Source: Topomyia yanbarensis (taxonomy: Eukaryota; Arthropoda; Insecta; Diptera; Culicidae). Taken from it: DNA of 64,000 bases. A model generated the notes under the pieces. That model made no database searches and was not told where the DNA came from. It worked only from the letters and a program-made list of their open reading frames with translations. Where the stretch lies: assembly GCF_030247195.1 (NCBI RefSeq), contig NC_080671.1:89737870-89801869 (forward strand). Direction: 5' to 3'. This document shows positions 22,456 to 34,600 of this stretch, piece after piece; position 1 is the stretch's first letter; each line of letters starts with the position of its first letter. The position numbers were made by a program, and so were the translations under genes.

Positions 22456-25420
22456 AAAGCTGTTAGATGTAACTCTCTGCTCTGACAGTATTACGCATGA
22501 GTTGGCAAACTAGCTCGTACCAAACGATCTCGAACCGTTATTATCTGATCATAAGTACATCGTCTTTGATCATTTAAACGTCTCGCTAGATATCGTCACA
22601 TATCGACATCCCAAATCTACGAACTTTAACCTCTACGAAGAGACAAGCCCCAAACGACTAGGTTTCAGGGGTATTTTCCAATGATTGAATCTCCAAGTGA
22701 CTTGGATAAGGTCGTGGATAAAAGAAACTCACTCATAGTAGCAATATACCAAGAGGCTTGTCCGCTTCGAGTTATGCGTGCTTCTAGAGAAACACCCTGG
22801 TGGAATGCCGCACTTGTTTGACTCAAAAAGTTATGCAGAAGTGCTTAGAATCGCAGACGCAGGGGCGGGTCGGAAGCCTTTAAGTTGGCTCGCAAAGCAT
22901 AGAGAAATTCCCCTCGATCCTCTGAGCTAAGTGGTTGAAAAAGCCTCTGTCTCAAGTTACAACGAGACTAGCAGATTAAATAAGTTACTTTCGAAATCGA
23001 AAGACTTTCAAGTCAGTTCGATTAGAACTACTTATGTTGAATAGTCGTCTGACGAAGATGTAGTACTCGACTGTCTTTTGACACACACTTTCTAGGCTGT
23101 ACAGAGCCATCACTGACGACTGCTCCTGAGTTCTTTTCAGGTAGTTCTGATTCTTGGGCATTTGCTCGTAGATTTGTGACAATCGAATCGATCATATGGG
23201 GCGATTGAAAGTTTTGCTCCGTATAAATCTCCAGGAAACGATGGAATTATTCCAGTTCTACTACAAAGAGGATATGAACACTTCAAGCATATTTTGTAAA
23301 TGGTTCTTACTTGTAATCTTGCAACAGGATACATTCCATTAGCGTGGCGGGAAATAACTGCAAAATTCATTCCCAAAGGTGATCGCGTCACTTATGAGGA
23401 AGCAAAGAGCTTTAGACCGATCAGTCTGACCTCCTTCCTTCTCAAATCAGGGGAACATTTAATCGACCACTACATTCGGAATGTTACCTTGGGCGAGCTC
23501 CCACTACATGCAATGCAACATGCATATCAGCGGGGGAAGACTACTACCACCCTGTTACACCCTGTTGTTGTCTACAGCATTGAAAAAGTTTTTTTCACGA
23601 AAGCATTCAAGTTTAGGAGAGTTTCTTGATACTGATGTGTCTTTCGAATCCATTTTGCAAACAGCACGAGGTCATGGAGTACCTTCATATATCAAGAACT
23701 GGATACACGCAATGCTTAGCAACCGACATCTGTGCTCATTGTTAAGACAGGTAGAGACAAGAAAACTGAGCGTCTGCGAATGTCCTCAAGGTGGTCTGAT
23801 GTCACCACTTGTATGGAACCTTGTTGAGGAAACTAAATGAGCTTGTGTTTCTGGCATATGGTTTCGTCGACGATTATCGTATAATGATCACCGGTATTTG
23901 CATTAACACACTTTTTGGTATGATGCAACAAACCTTATGTGTTGCCAAGCAATGGAGCTCGTCTGTTGCAGTTCATTGACTCCGAAATTATTGTCGCAGA
24001 TCAAGTTAAGGAGGTTGGGGTAATTCTTGACAGCTCACATCGATTTTATAATCAAGAAAACTTGCATGGCCTTCGGCCAATGTAGGCGGGCTTTCGGCAA
24101 ATCTTGGGAACTCAAACCCAAGTACATTCAGTGTATCTACACAACAATTGTTAGACCAATACAGGCATACGGGTGTATTGTTTGATGGCATGAGGGTGAA
24201 GTTATGCTAATCCTTAATTGGATTAAACCGGGTCGACAACACCTTCTGCTGCTCTAGAGGCACTCTTGAACATAAAACCACTAAATGTGTTGTGAAACAA
24301 GCACTTTCTTGTGTATTCCGGGCTTTGGAACAGTAACCAAACAGATCGTGCAACTAGCCACACAAGACTGTGGCCCCAAATAAGTTTGCACTTGTTCCCA
24401 GTGTCCTTACACTAACAGGTAGCTTTCCTTTTAAAACTTTCAATGTGCGAATCCCTCCTCGTGAAGAATGGCTGTCTGGCTGGATAGAGTGCCAACTTGA
24501 AGAATATGTAATTTGTTCTACTAACGGTTCTTTGTTGGAGGACCAAGCCGGTGCTGGTGTCTACTGTCGTGAAGTGAGATTAAACCAGTCTCATTCGCTT
24601 GGCAGATACTGCTCCGTATTCCAAGCAGAAATCTTTGCGATTCTTTGTGGCGTACAATCGGCACTTGAACAGGGAATTTGCGGCAAAAGAATCTTTTTTT
24701 GTTCCGACAGTCAGGCTGTCCTAAAAGTGCTTAGTTCGGCAGATTCGAGATAGAAATTCGAATTGCGAACTCAAAACGAAGAAGTTAGCATTTCAAATGC
24801 TATCTACCTTTTATGGGTACCCGGTCATTCCGGAATTACTTGAAATGAATGGGCGGACGAGCTAGTTAAAGCGGGCACTACAACTGACTTCGCTGGTCCA
24901 GAACCAGTTTCACCACTTTCGATTGGATTGGATAAAGCACAAGATTCGCTCTTGGGCTGCATGCAAATGATGACTTTTCTGCCGGAGGTGAGTCCGGAAA
25001 TGTCAAAGAATTTGCTAATTTTCTCCATCCACAATTGCAATATTCTGGTCAGGGCACTGACTGGACTCAATTATCGCATGGCTACTATTCAGCGTGCTGA
25101 GTATTATTCGTGCGATCTTTGTGAATCCGATTACTGAACTTCTTGTCATTTGATATGTAACTGCCCCGCAATTGCACATCCGGATTTTTGGATCTTCATT
25201 TATAGGTGAACCTATGTACAGAGAGCTAAAGCTCAATGATATGCTATTGTTCCTAACCCAGTGTGGTAAGTAAAGAGCTATAGTTTAAGCCATATTTGAA
25301 TGACAGTATCTCTTCGGGGGTGTTGTCGTTCTATCCCCTCGGGGTTGTTGATATATCTGCTCCCTGTTTAAATAAAAATTCTAAATCCTTCCAGGGATTG
25401 GTAGTTTTATTTCTGGTGCT
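22456..25420 (+). mobile_element. LOA-like non-LTR retrotransposon with RNase H, degraded
   Basis: Starts near 22540 with the tail of an endonuclease domain (LLSDHKYIVFDHLNVS). The RT follows at 23300-23840: FRPISLTSFLLKSGEHLIDHY (motif 2 region), AYQRGKTTTTLLH, and CPQGGLMSPLVWNLVEE (motif 4). The YADD equivalent near 23855 reads YGFVDDY. An RNase H domain lies at 24470-24850: STNGSLLEDQAGAGVY, VFQAEIFAILCGVQSALEQ, FFCSDSQAVLKVL, and then VPGHSGI. The first catalytic Asp appears as Asn in STNGS where TDGS is usual. Many frameshifts and stops. RNase H after the RT and the sequence style fit the LOA clade known from mosquitoes; clade is an inference. The 3' end lies near 25420. Confidence 0.85.
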
Positions 25421-28400
25421 GTAGCACCTGCAGATCGTTCAGCATCCTTTCGGGGGTGCAGAATGCTCTGTTTTAGTTGTTCTGTGTAGTTATTTTCCTT
25501 ACCCGTAAAAACCCCCGTTTTCAAAAATGCCGTTTTATTCAAACCGAAGCGAGAGGATCAGAGCGCATTTCCGAAAGCACTCCTTCTGAGTGCATAGCAA
25601 AGATAGAAGAAATGCTCTTGAGGCGACTAAGATTAGTTGATTCATTTTTCCTCCTCCGTGATTTCTGATTCCAAAACGAACAACAACAGATTAAGCGACG
25701 GCCATATACTGAATACATGAAAACGAATTTTTTCATTTATAGATTCAACCAGTCACAACATTTTAGTCGCAACAGTGTTTTAATATGGCACGAATTCCTC
25801 CCATAATAGTGAAATTCGGTATGCCAATAAAAATGATATCGCGTTAAAATGACACGAAAAGAAAAACTGTCGTTGTCAGTAAATGGAAATATTTTTTTTG
25901 TGTAGTACCCTTAAATATGATGCCTAGTATTCATACTAAGAGTACAGAGGGCAATGATCTAATACAGAAATTCAAATTGGGTGCAATTCATAACTTGTCA
26001 ATTAAAATTAAAATAGAGTTGCCAATATCGAGTATTATATGTGAGTTTTGTTAAACGTTCAATGCCTTAGCCAATCGGAGCAGTGGTTCTTTTATCCATT
26101 TCTATCTATTTCCAACAATAAAAATAACACAACGAGTTTAAATGGTTGCCCGGCGGATCTCGCGCAAGCTCTTAGCTATTGCACGTGGATCCCTGTTTAC
26201 GAGGCGGGGAAATATTTTTTCTTCACTAACTGCATATAGGGGGACGTTCATATCTATCTCGCTGTTGAATTCTTCCATGTCATCATCGTGGTTGCTCCCT
26301 TTATAGTCGCGAACATCTGATTTCTTCCTTGCTTGCAGCCTTTACGAGTGTGAATTTTCTCAATGATTGTGCTGGCTGTAGATTTTGAGTTACTTGACGC
26401 AGCTTTTGCGTTATCAATATTAACTGAACAGGTGCCACAAATTTGATAATTGTTTGTGTTCAGCGGTTTCTGGCCAGAGTAAACCGTAATGTGCCGTTTT
26501 TCACAGAACTGTAACGTGCTAGTTTGTCATTGATAGGTGCAAAGAATGCTATGTGTTATTGTACTATCCCATAATGATTTGTACTGCATTTCTCCCAAAT
26601 GGGACATGTATCTGCAAGTAGGCGGTATTCGATCTAGTAACCGAACGTTAATTCTCTTAGTGTCCATATATGAGGCTCGTAATTTTAGCATTGTCACACA
26701 TAACCCTGTGAGTTATATTATTCAAAATGTATGGTTTCGCCTGGGTCAATTTGTTAAACGGTATTAGCGCTTAATACTTGACATAGTATAACTCGGTGAA
26801 AGTGTAAGTCTAAGCTCCATTTTCACCTTCAGAGAATGTTCGTCATCACGAATACTCGGTCTTATGTGAGTCATCAATAATCATTGCACTATTTCTTGCT
26901 TCTGCGACTCACTCATCTCGACAGATTTCTAGGGCCCGAAGTATAGTAACAGTTTCCTTTGTTCTTCAGACAAGGCCCGCAATATAAAAGTAACTATATT
27001 TGTCGTTCGCTTCGCACTGAAGCATAAACCACACTGAGTTTCGTGACTATAGTTTTTTGTTGTTGGAAACAGCAATCTTTTTCTCAATAATTTTTTTACA
27101 CCAAATGAGCTACAAAATTGTTAAAAATCGCTGATAATTTAGCCCCTAGCACCCCCTCCCCCTCCCTTCTCTAGCTACGTGCATTTTAGTAGATGTTTTG
27201 AAGCCTGATATCTTATTTACAAGTTCTTGGGCCCCCTCCCGACTTTTTTATGGCTACGAGTTCAATTATTTTTTCGAAAACAGTCTTTACTTGCAAATGG
27301 AGCAGGAAAGCTTTTGTTGACTGATTTCCCCTATTTTGACTGCTGGTTTTATGGCTGTATAGTGCAAAGGGCAAAAATGAATTCATAATCATAAATTTGC
27401 AGCGTTTCGATTTCAAGGTAAATATCTGTTGGTGACTATATACTAACCATAATCGCGTCTAGTTTCAACTTCGTTGATAGCTTAACTATATATCTATTTG
27501 AAAAGTTGAGACCAACCGCTTTTCTCCCCAAGTAGTCTGCGTAGAAACACTGTACCCGATAATCAAGTCTACTTCGATAAAACCCAGAGGAACAATTCCT
27601 ATAATAAATATTCCAACATGCATCGAGTAAACAAACAGAAAAAAAACTTGACCTTGCAGCATTCTACTCGCAAAACATAGAGTTGTATATTTTCCGACAA
27701 TTTTAAACCTTCAAACATTTAGCCTGTCTATTTAAACCGAAACGTTCTTTGACTTGCCGATAGCATATATAGTGTTGAGAAAAATAAACATAAACAGTTC
27801 GTTGTACTAAACAAGCAAAAAAAACCGAAAAATTGTCTTTCCCACGTCAATAGCGAGAATACTAGCTACAAATAAAAACAATTCATACCAAACAAAATCA
27901 GTGAAATGGAACTTTTTCTCACCCTAAATTCTAAATGAAAAAGCAGGATAGAGTACGCGATTGCCGATAAAGATGAGCTAGGTACAGTTTGCGCAAAGAA
28001 GGAATTATACCACAGCTTATCACATAGGGATATGTACGAGACAATATAACCGCAAATCTATACAGCAAAACATGCAAAGGAATGTGCTATGTGAAATATA
28101 GTTCTGTAAAAAAATGTAACTCATTGTACACACAAATCACCTATGAATACATTTTCTGTTCGTCAATCTTGGGTAGTTAGTAGTAGCAAAAAACGCAGCT
28201 TGGGAACGATCTTTCCAACCACTATCGATGTACTCCGCTTGCTGCATTAACTAGAAAAACTACCCTACAACAAACAAAAAATAAGACCTGAAGTCATGAA
28301 ACAAAACCCAACCAAATTGATGCCACAAGATACAAAAAAAAAACAAACTAACCTAATGCAGAGAAAAGATGATACAAACTGAACTCTCCAAAGGCCAGGA

Positions 28401-28640
28401 AGAGTTATCGCGAACTTACAAATAAGCAAAACCGAAGGGGAGAAGAAATGATAAAATAATGTTGTTTGTTGATTAGTTTTAGTGACAGAGGAGAAGTTAC
28501 AAATTCAAACGAGACAAAATTGAATTACTTTTCTTTTCAAACTACATACATGATAAATTCGAAACGAGAGAAATAAAATTATAAATTTTACACCAAAGCA
28601 GCTGCATTATATAGTTCATTGAATAAACATTCTTTACAAT
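25421..28640. other. Intergenic, no recognised gene
   Basis: About 3.2 kb between the LOA-like copy and the 3' end of pyd3. From about 27540 to 28630 the sequence is A-rich, low in recognisable repeats and has two AATAAA signals on the + strand (28572-28577 and 28622-28627). It may be the 3' UTR of a + strand transcript, possibly a distal end of the MAGUK gene, but nothing in sequence proves this. No convincing coding frames. Confidence 0.4.
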
Positions 28641-28665
28641 CATTCGTTGAGTTTCCCTTGTTTTT

Positions 28666-31600
28666 CTATTGATTTTCCCTAATGATGTGCGGCTTGTAGT
28701 CGGGTTTGATGGCCTGTGTCAAACTGTCCGCGTAAAGCGGCAATCGTTGAGTCATCTGGAAGCCCCAGAAATCCTTCACCTGTCGGCACAGGTTCAGATC
28801 CATTTCCGCAATGAGCAAACCATCTTTATCCCGCGATAATGCCGGAGTTCGTGAACCGTCCGGTGCGGCAATGTACGATGAGCCGTAGAAGGGTCCAAAG
28901 TCCTTGTGAGCCGGCAGTCCGTTAGCCGAGGTAAACTCGTTCGGGAAAACCTCGGTACCGACACGGTTGATGGCCACCGTAAAGTAGCTATTCGCAATGG
29001 CAGCGTTTCGAGCTTCGATGCCCCACAAGGGTTCGCTGAGGGCTCCAATCTACGAAATAAAAGTTTTTGTTAACCCTTTCAATGTTATAGTCTGCACTGT
29101 TACCGTTGCCGATGGATTAAACACAATCTCCGCACCGTTCAGTCCGAACATCATCCAGTTCTGCGGGTGATGGCGTCCGTAGCAGATGTTAATGGCGATG
29201 CGACCGAACTGGGTCTCGAAAACCGGATGCCCGGTGTTACCCTCGAAGTAGTAGGTTGACTCGTTGAAATCCCCAACCCGGGGGATGTGGTTTTTCCGAT
29301 GTTTTCCCATGTAATTGCCGTTGTTCGAGATCACGACGGCCGTGTTCCAGATTGTGTCGTTGTGATTCGCGTCCCGTTCGAGGATGGGTGAAATGATGAC
29401 CATGTTGTACTGTTTGGCAAGCTGGAATTTGAATGGAGTCGTTTTTTATTCGTACACAAAACTTTAAACGCGTTTTTCCCGGAATCATTTCTTGGGAGCC
29501 AGCACCATGAATATCCCACGAACCGTTCAAAAAATTATCTTCTTTTTATATATAGCCCTTACTAATCCTTGACACATCTTTTGTTTTTGAAATTATAGTA
29601 AATGTTTCTGATGCAATTAAAGGCCATTTTTCGTAACAAAAATGTATTTTTTTTAAATGCCTACAATTTTGTTTATATTTTAAATTTTGAGAAAACAAGG
29701 ATCAATGACAAGAAAATTGAATTTACCTTCAAACCGTTTTTAAATTGTTCATGTCCGATGAACGTACGAGCTCCAACCCTTGTTTTGTAACACGTTAAAA
29801 ACCTCAATATATTTTGCCTTCTTGTTTCGAGTATAAAAATGTTTGAAAATATATCAAAAGACATGGTATTTGTTACTCCTATACCCCCTTAAGCAAAAGT
29901 GGCATGAGTTTCAAAGTACAAAAATAGCCTTTACCACAGATAACAGATTCGACGATTGGTTTCCAAACGTGCGTTATGAAGCATGCACTACGGAAGCATC
30001 CCAAGGAGGTCAAATGTGAGGAAGACGTGAAGATTTTTTTTATTTGCGGTGTTGGGAATCGAACACAGGTGAACTACCTACAAGGAAATCGGCTTACTAA
30101 CTACGCTATGCTTGCCCCATAGACTTCCAAATTTCATGATACTGTGCCAACGAAGAAGATTACAGATGATGTTAGATAAAGCAGGACGGAAAAAATCGGT
30201 AAAAATGTGTTGGTGTGGCAAGCGATCTGTTAACGTAGCATCAAAAGCCTGTCGTTCTTCACAATGGGCATAATCAATGATTAAGATTACAGTAACCAAT
30301 GCATATGATAAGGGCTTTTACATGTGTATCAAAAGCATGATATTTCCTCATTGTTTTGGTTAGATCTGCCATCTGCTTATTATACACCTGCAACTTTAAA
30401 ATTGCTCAAAAACCAAAATGTTGATTTTATAGATAAATGGCCTAATTCGCCAAACTATCTCGAGTTGTCTTCCATTGAACAGTATTTGGTTACAATTAAA
30501 CGGCATTCGAATAAAGTATAAGCGAGAATATCCATCGAAGACTTCAAGAAAATGTAATTTAAGGGGGTATTATCCTGTAAACGGTCTAAGTCATATGAAT
30601 ATTTGCACGTGGACAAAAAAGTTTTCATGTTAAAGGGTTATGCCTTTTTATTTTGAAGATTTTTTTGTCGTTGAAATATATTCGCTTATTTGGGAGATAT
30701 TACCGAGCAAAATCGAAATGTTTCTTTTTCAATCCATTCCGGGTTGCCAGAAAACGATTTTTTTATTTCGATTATAGAGGTTTTAACCTTAAGGTCATTC
30801 GCTTCTTCGGATTAGACCTACTGGATCTGTAGAGATGGGTTTCCGAAAGGGCTCCCCGTTAGAATCACTCACTACAATTGCACGCGAGACGGGAAATGTG
30901 ACCATCTGAAACACTGCTTAAGGCCAATTGTAGCGGTCCGTGATTCTGAAGAACGTGAATAAACTTAGAATGAATGCAGAACCGTGTTAATTGCTAAATC
31001 TGTGCAAAAAATAAAGCGTTAATTGCGAAAACCGTTATAAAACGTGCAAATAGAAATCTAAGTGTACGCGTAGAAATTTCGTTGTGCAACCATTAAAATA
31101 TTGTTCTCTAGTCAGCTTGAAAGTGAATGAATGGGGAAAATGAATGCTGGTTGAGGTAAATTCACGCGAAAATAGGCATTTGAATTTGAGTTTTCGCACA
31201 CTGATCACATTGATATGAGAAAGGCTTCGTCTCACTGCTAGATAAATTAAATTCAGTTTTCTCTTAAATACTATCAATATGAATAATTTCTTTGTTTTTG
31301 CTAATGCAAGTTTTAAAAAAGCGTGTTCGTTTGAATGATTCAATGTTGACATGCCAAACGAGCAACATCATGGCTATATCGTACGGACGCCACAATAAGC
31401 GGAAGACGCTACGGATTTTCGGCACCGGTGGCATTAACCCGCACGCAGTTGAACCGTGTACGAATTTTTCGGGTGACACAGGATGATTTGCAATGTGGGT
31501 GGGTGGTTTTGGACTGAGTTCAATACTGCAGGGTGCGATGTGTGTGCGTGTGCTGCTTGAGAGTTTGCTGTTGAAAATTAAAATTAATTTTTATGCGTTG

Positions 31601-34600
31601 GATTGGCGCTTTTTTCGGTGATTGGAGGAACCGAACTTAAATTAGATATAAAATAATTAGGCTGCAATTCGATTTTCTTTAGACTTTCTGGAAGACTCAA
31701 AACACGACTACACCCGAACGATTGCTAGAGAAATCTAAAGGGCGAACACGAAATTATTGCGACACCGAAAATGTCATGCCAATTTTCTTATAATGTTTAA
31801 AATCAAACCAAAATTTTAGGGTAGTTTTATACATATATTTACTTCAAAAATCAAAAGATAAGGTCATCGATGGAGCCTTCAGTGTAAAATTGAACGCATT
31901 TTCGCTTGATGCCCTCCATCAAAGTCTTTACGGTGGCATCCGGGACCAGTTCCTCAGTTTTTTTCCATTTTCTTAACATGTCCTTCTCGTCTTTGACTGT
32001 CTTCTTGCTCTTCCGAAGTTCCCGCTTCATCATTGCCCAGTACTGCTTCACCGGGCGCAGCTCCGGACGGTTTGGCGGATTCATGTCCTTTGGAACAAAA
32101 TGAACAGAATTGGCCTCATACCACTCCAGGACACTTTTAGAATAGTGGCATGATGCCAAATCTGGCCAAAATAGCGGAGCTTCGTCGTGCTGCTGCAAGA
32201 ATGGCAAAAGGCGCTTCTCGAGCCACTCAGATTTGTAGATCTCGCCATTTACTGTGCCCTTTGTCACGAAAGGCTCACTCCTCAGTCTGCAAGAGCAGAT
32301 GGCCTGCCAAATGAGATATTTGGAGGCGAACTTCGACATTTTCTTCTTCTTACATTTGTCGTCCACATAGAACTTGCTCTTGCGGGTGAAAAACTCCAAC
32401 CCCGGAATTTGCTTAAAATCGGCTTTTATATACGATTCATCGTCCATCACACAGCAGCCATATTTTGTCAGCATCTTCCCGTAGAGCTTCCGTGCCCGAG
32501 TTTTAGCCGTCGATTGTTGCCGCTCATTGCGGTTTGGGAAGTTCTGTACCTTGTATGTATGTAGTCCAGCTCTCTTCTTTGCATTCTGGACGTAGCTCTG
32601 CGACATGCCGATCTTTTTAGCCAAATCACGGCTTGAGACGTTGGGATTTGCTTTAATCATCCGCTTCACCTTTCCCTCCGTCTTTTTGTTCTCCGGTCTC
32701 GGTTTTCTTCCAGCTCCTTTGCCGTGGTCCAACGTCAACCGCTCCTGGAACCGCTTCAACACTCTGGAGACGGTTGAATGGTGAATGTTCAACATTTTTC
32801 CCAACTGCCGGTGCGACAGGTCAGGAAATTCCAGGTGTTTGGAAAGAATTTGTTCTCTCGACTCGCGTTGGTTCACCTCCATTTTCGTTGAATCGAAAAA
32901 AACGACTTCGAGTTTGACAGCATGTAAACAATACACATCAATGAGAAAGTGTGCAAAATTTGGTTTATTTTTACCCAATGGTAAAAAAGTTATGCCCTGT
33001 TGAATGTGTCGCAATAATTTCGTGTTCGCCCTTTAATTGAAGACGCCTAATCAGCAACGAATCGGATATGGGTGAGGCTTGCACGACGAAATAATTTTAT
33101 CAGCTAGAACTAAACTCCTTTAAGCCATCCGCATTGTTACGTGTGCGGTAGCCTGAAAAAAGCAGCACCAGATCGTAGCTTCTGTTTGATTTTTAACGAA
33201 GGACTTACGTCTTTCGTTACTATACTAGGTGTCATTTCAATATTTGCAAATCGGAAGCGTTACGAACACTTTGACCTTTAATAACGTTCTTCCCACTAAA
33301 CGAATTGCTAATCTTGTTTCACAAATCGAAAGGAAAACGTTCAATGCTTGCACCCTAAACCTAGTTTGCTATGTAAAACTGGTTTAAATATGCATTATTG
33401 GATTAAACAAATTTGCGCATAAAGGGCACAAAACAGAACTTAAATTAAGTATAGATCTTAATATCAATATTTGGTTTAAATAGCTCAAAAACTTTTTGGT
33501 GGTATCCAACCTGGAAAAGAGATCAAAATGGTGAGTTAAATAAAGCAATTTTGTGAAAAAATCTCCTCTGAGGCAGTATTCGAACCAGCATCCTTTGTGA
33601 CTCTAGCTTGACTCTAGCTCAATGCACAAACCCTTATGCTATCCCTGGGCTATGATGATGTCCCAAGAAGAACACATAACTGTCGCATTGGCGACAGTGA
33701 TCGTACCACAACCGCCGCTGTGACCCAACACATTTGGTCGGTGTTAAGACAGACCGGACTAAGTGACAAAATATTGATTTCGAGAAAAACGCGTTTAAAG
33801 TTTGAATCGCAGCATCCTTTACATTATGATTGGAAATTAATTTTTGCCATAATTCTTGTTTATTGTTACATATTTCAAATCTGGCAAAAGTCGAATGTAG
33901 CTGACGATATTCTTTATCCAGTGCTATTATTATCTCATTTTTTGATGTTTTGCGACTTAGTCCGGTCTGACTTAACACCGACCATTTGATCTATTGAATT
34001 TCCCTACTAGATACCAAGGCCAGGTTTTTTATTATTTTCAAATGCCTGATTTTAGTTAATTTTACTTCGGTGGGTGACAGAGCTAATGGAGATTGTCGAT
34101 TTTTGGTCGCTCGCCCAGTTAATAGAATTATGACGGGAGCGAAATGCCGTTCCAATTAAACAAATCATTCATTTTTTTGAGTTTTAACATAAGTGCCAAT
34201 ACCTTGTTTAAGACTTGTTTGGTGGTATCCAAAATTGTGAAAGTGAATTTTGAGAGCGCTTTTCGTTGGCTACTGCTAGTGGGGGCCGTTCCTTCGAGGA
34301 ATTATCAAAGCAGGTCACCGCACCGGCGTTCAAACGTACACTGATGACTGGAGAATTTTGTGGCTTCTACGACGATGAAACGCAAACTTGGAATTTTTTG
34401 CTATAGACAATTGATTTAACCTGTCTCAGAATATATTGGCTTAAATGGCACGTTCCCCGTATGTAGTCGGGGATTTGTGCCTGTCTCCTGTCTCAGATGT
34501 AGCTCACCGTTGAATGGGCGGTACTAACAAGTAAACCACCTATCAAATTACAGGCTTTTGCGATATAATTTTTATCGTAATTTCTGGTAATCATATCTTC

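Noticed and set aside
31851..33014. Start of the mariner transposase at 33014
   Set aside because: The extra 44 residues overlap the right inverted repeat and do not resemble the family; the ATG at 32882 matches the usual N-terminus.
33634..33989. Two overlapping opposite frames of 114-117 residues
   Set aside because: They cover a palindromic MITE, which mirrors the same sequence on both strands.
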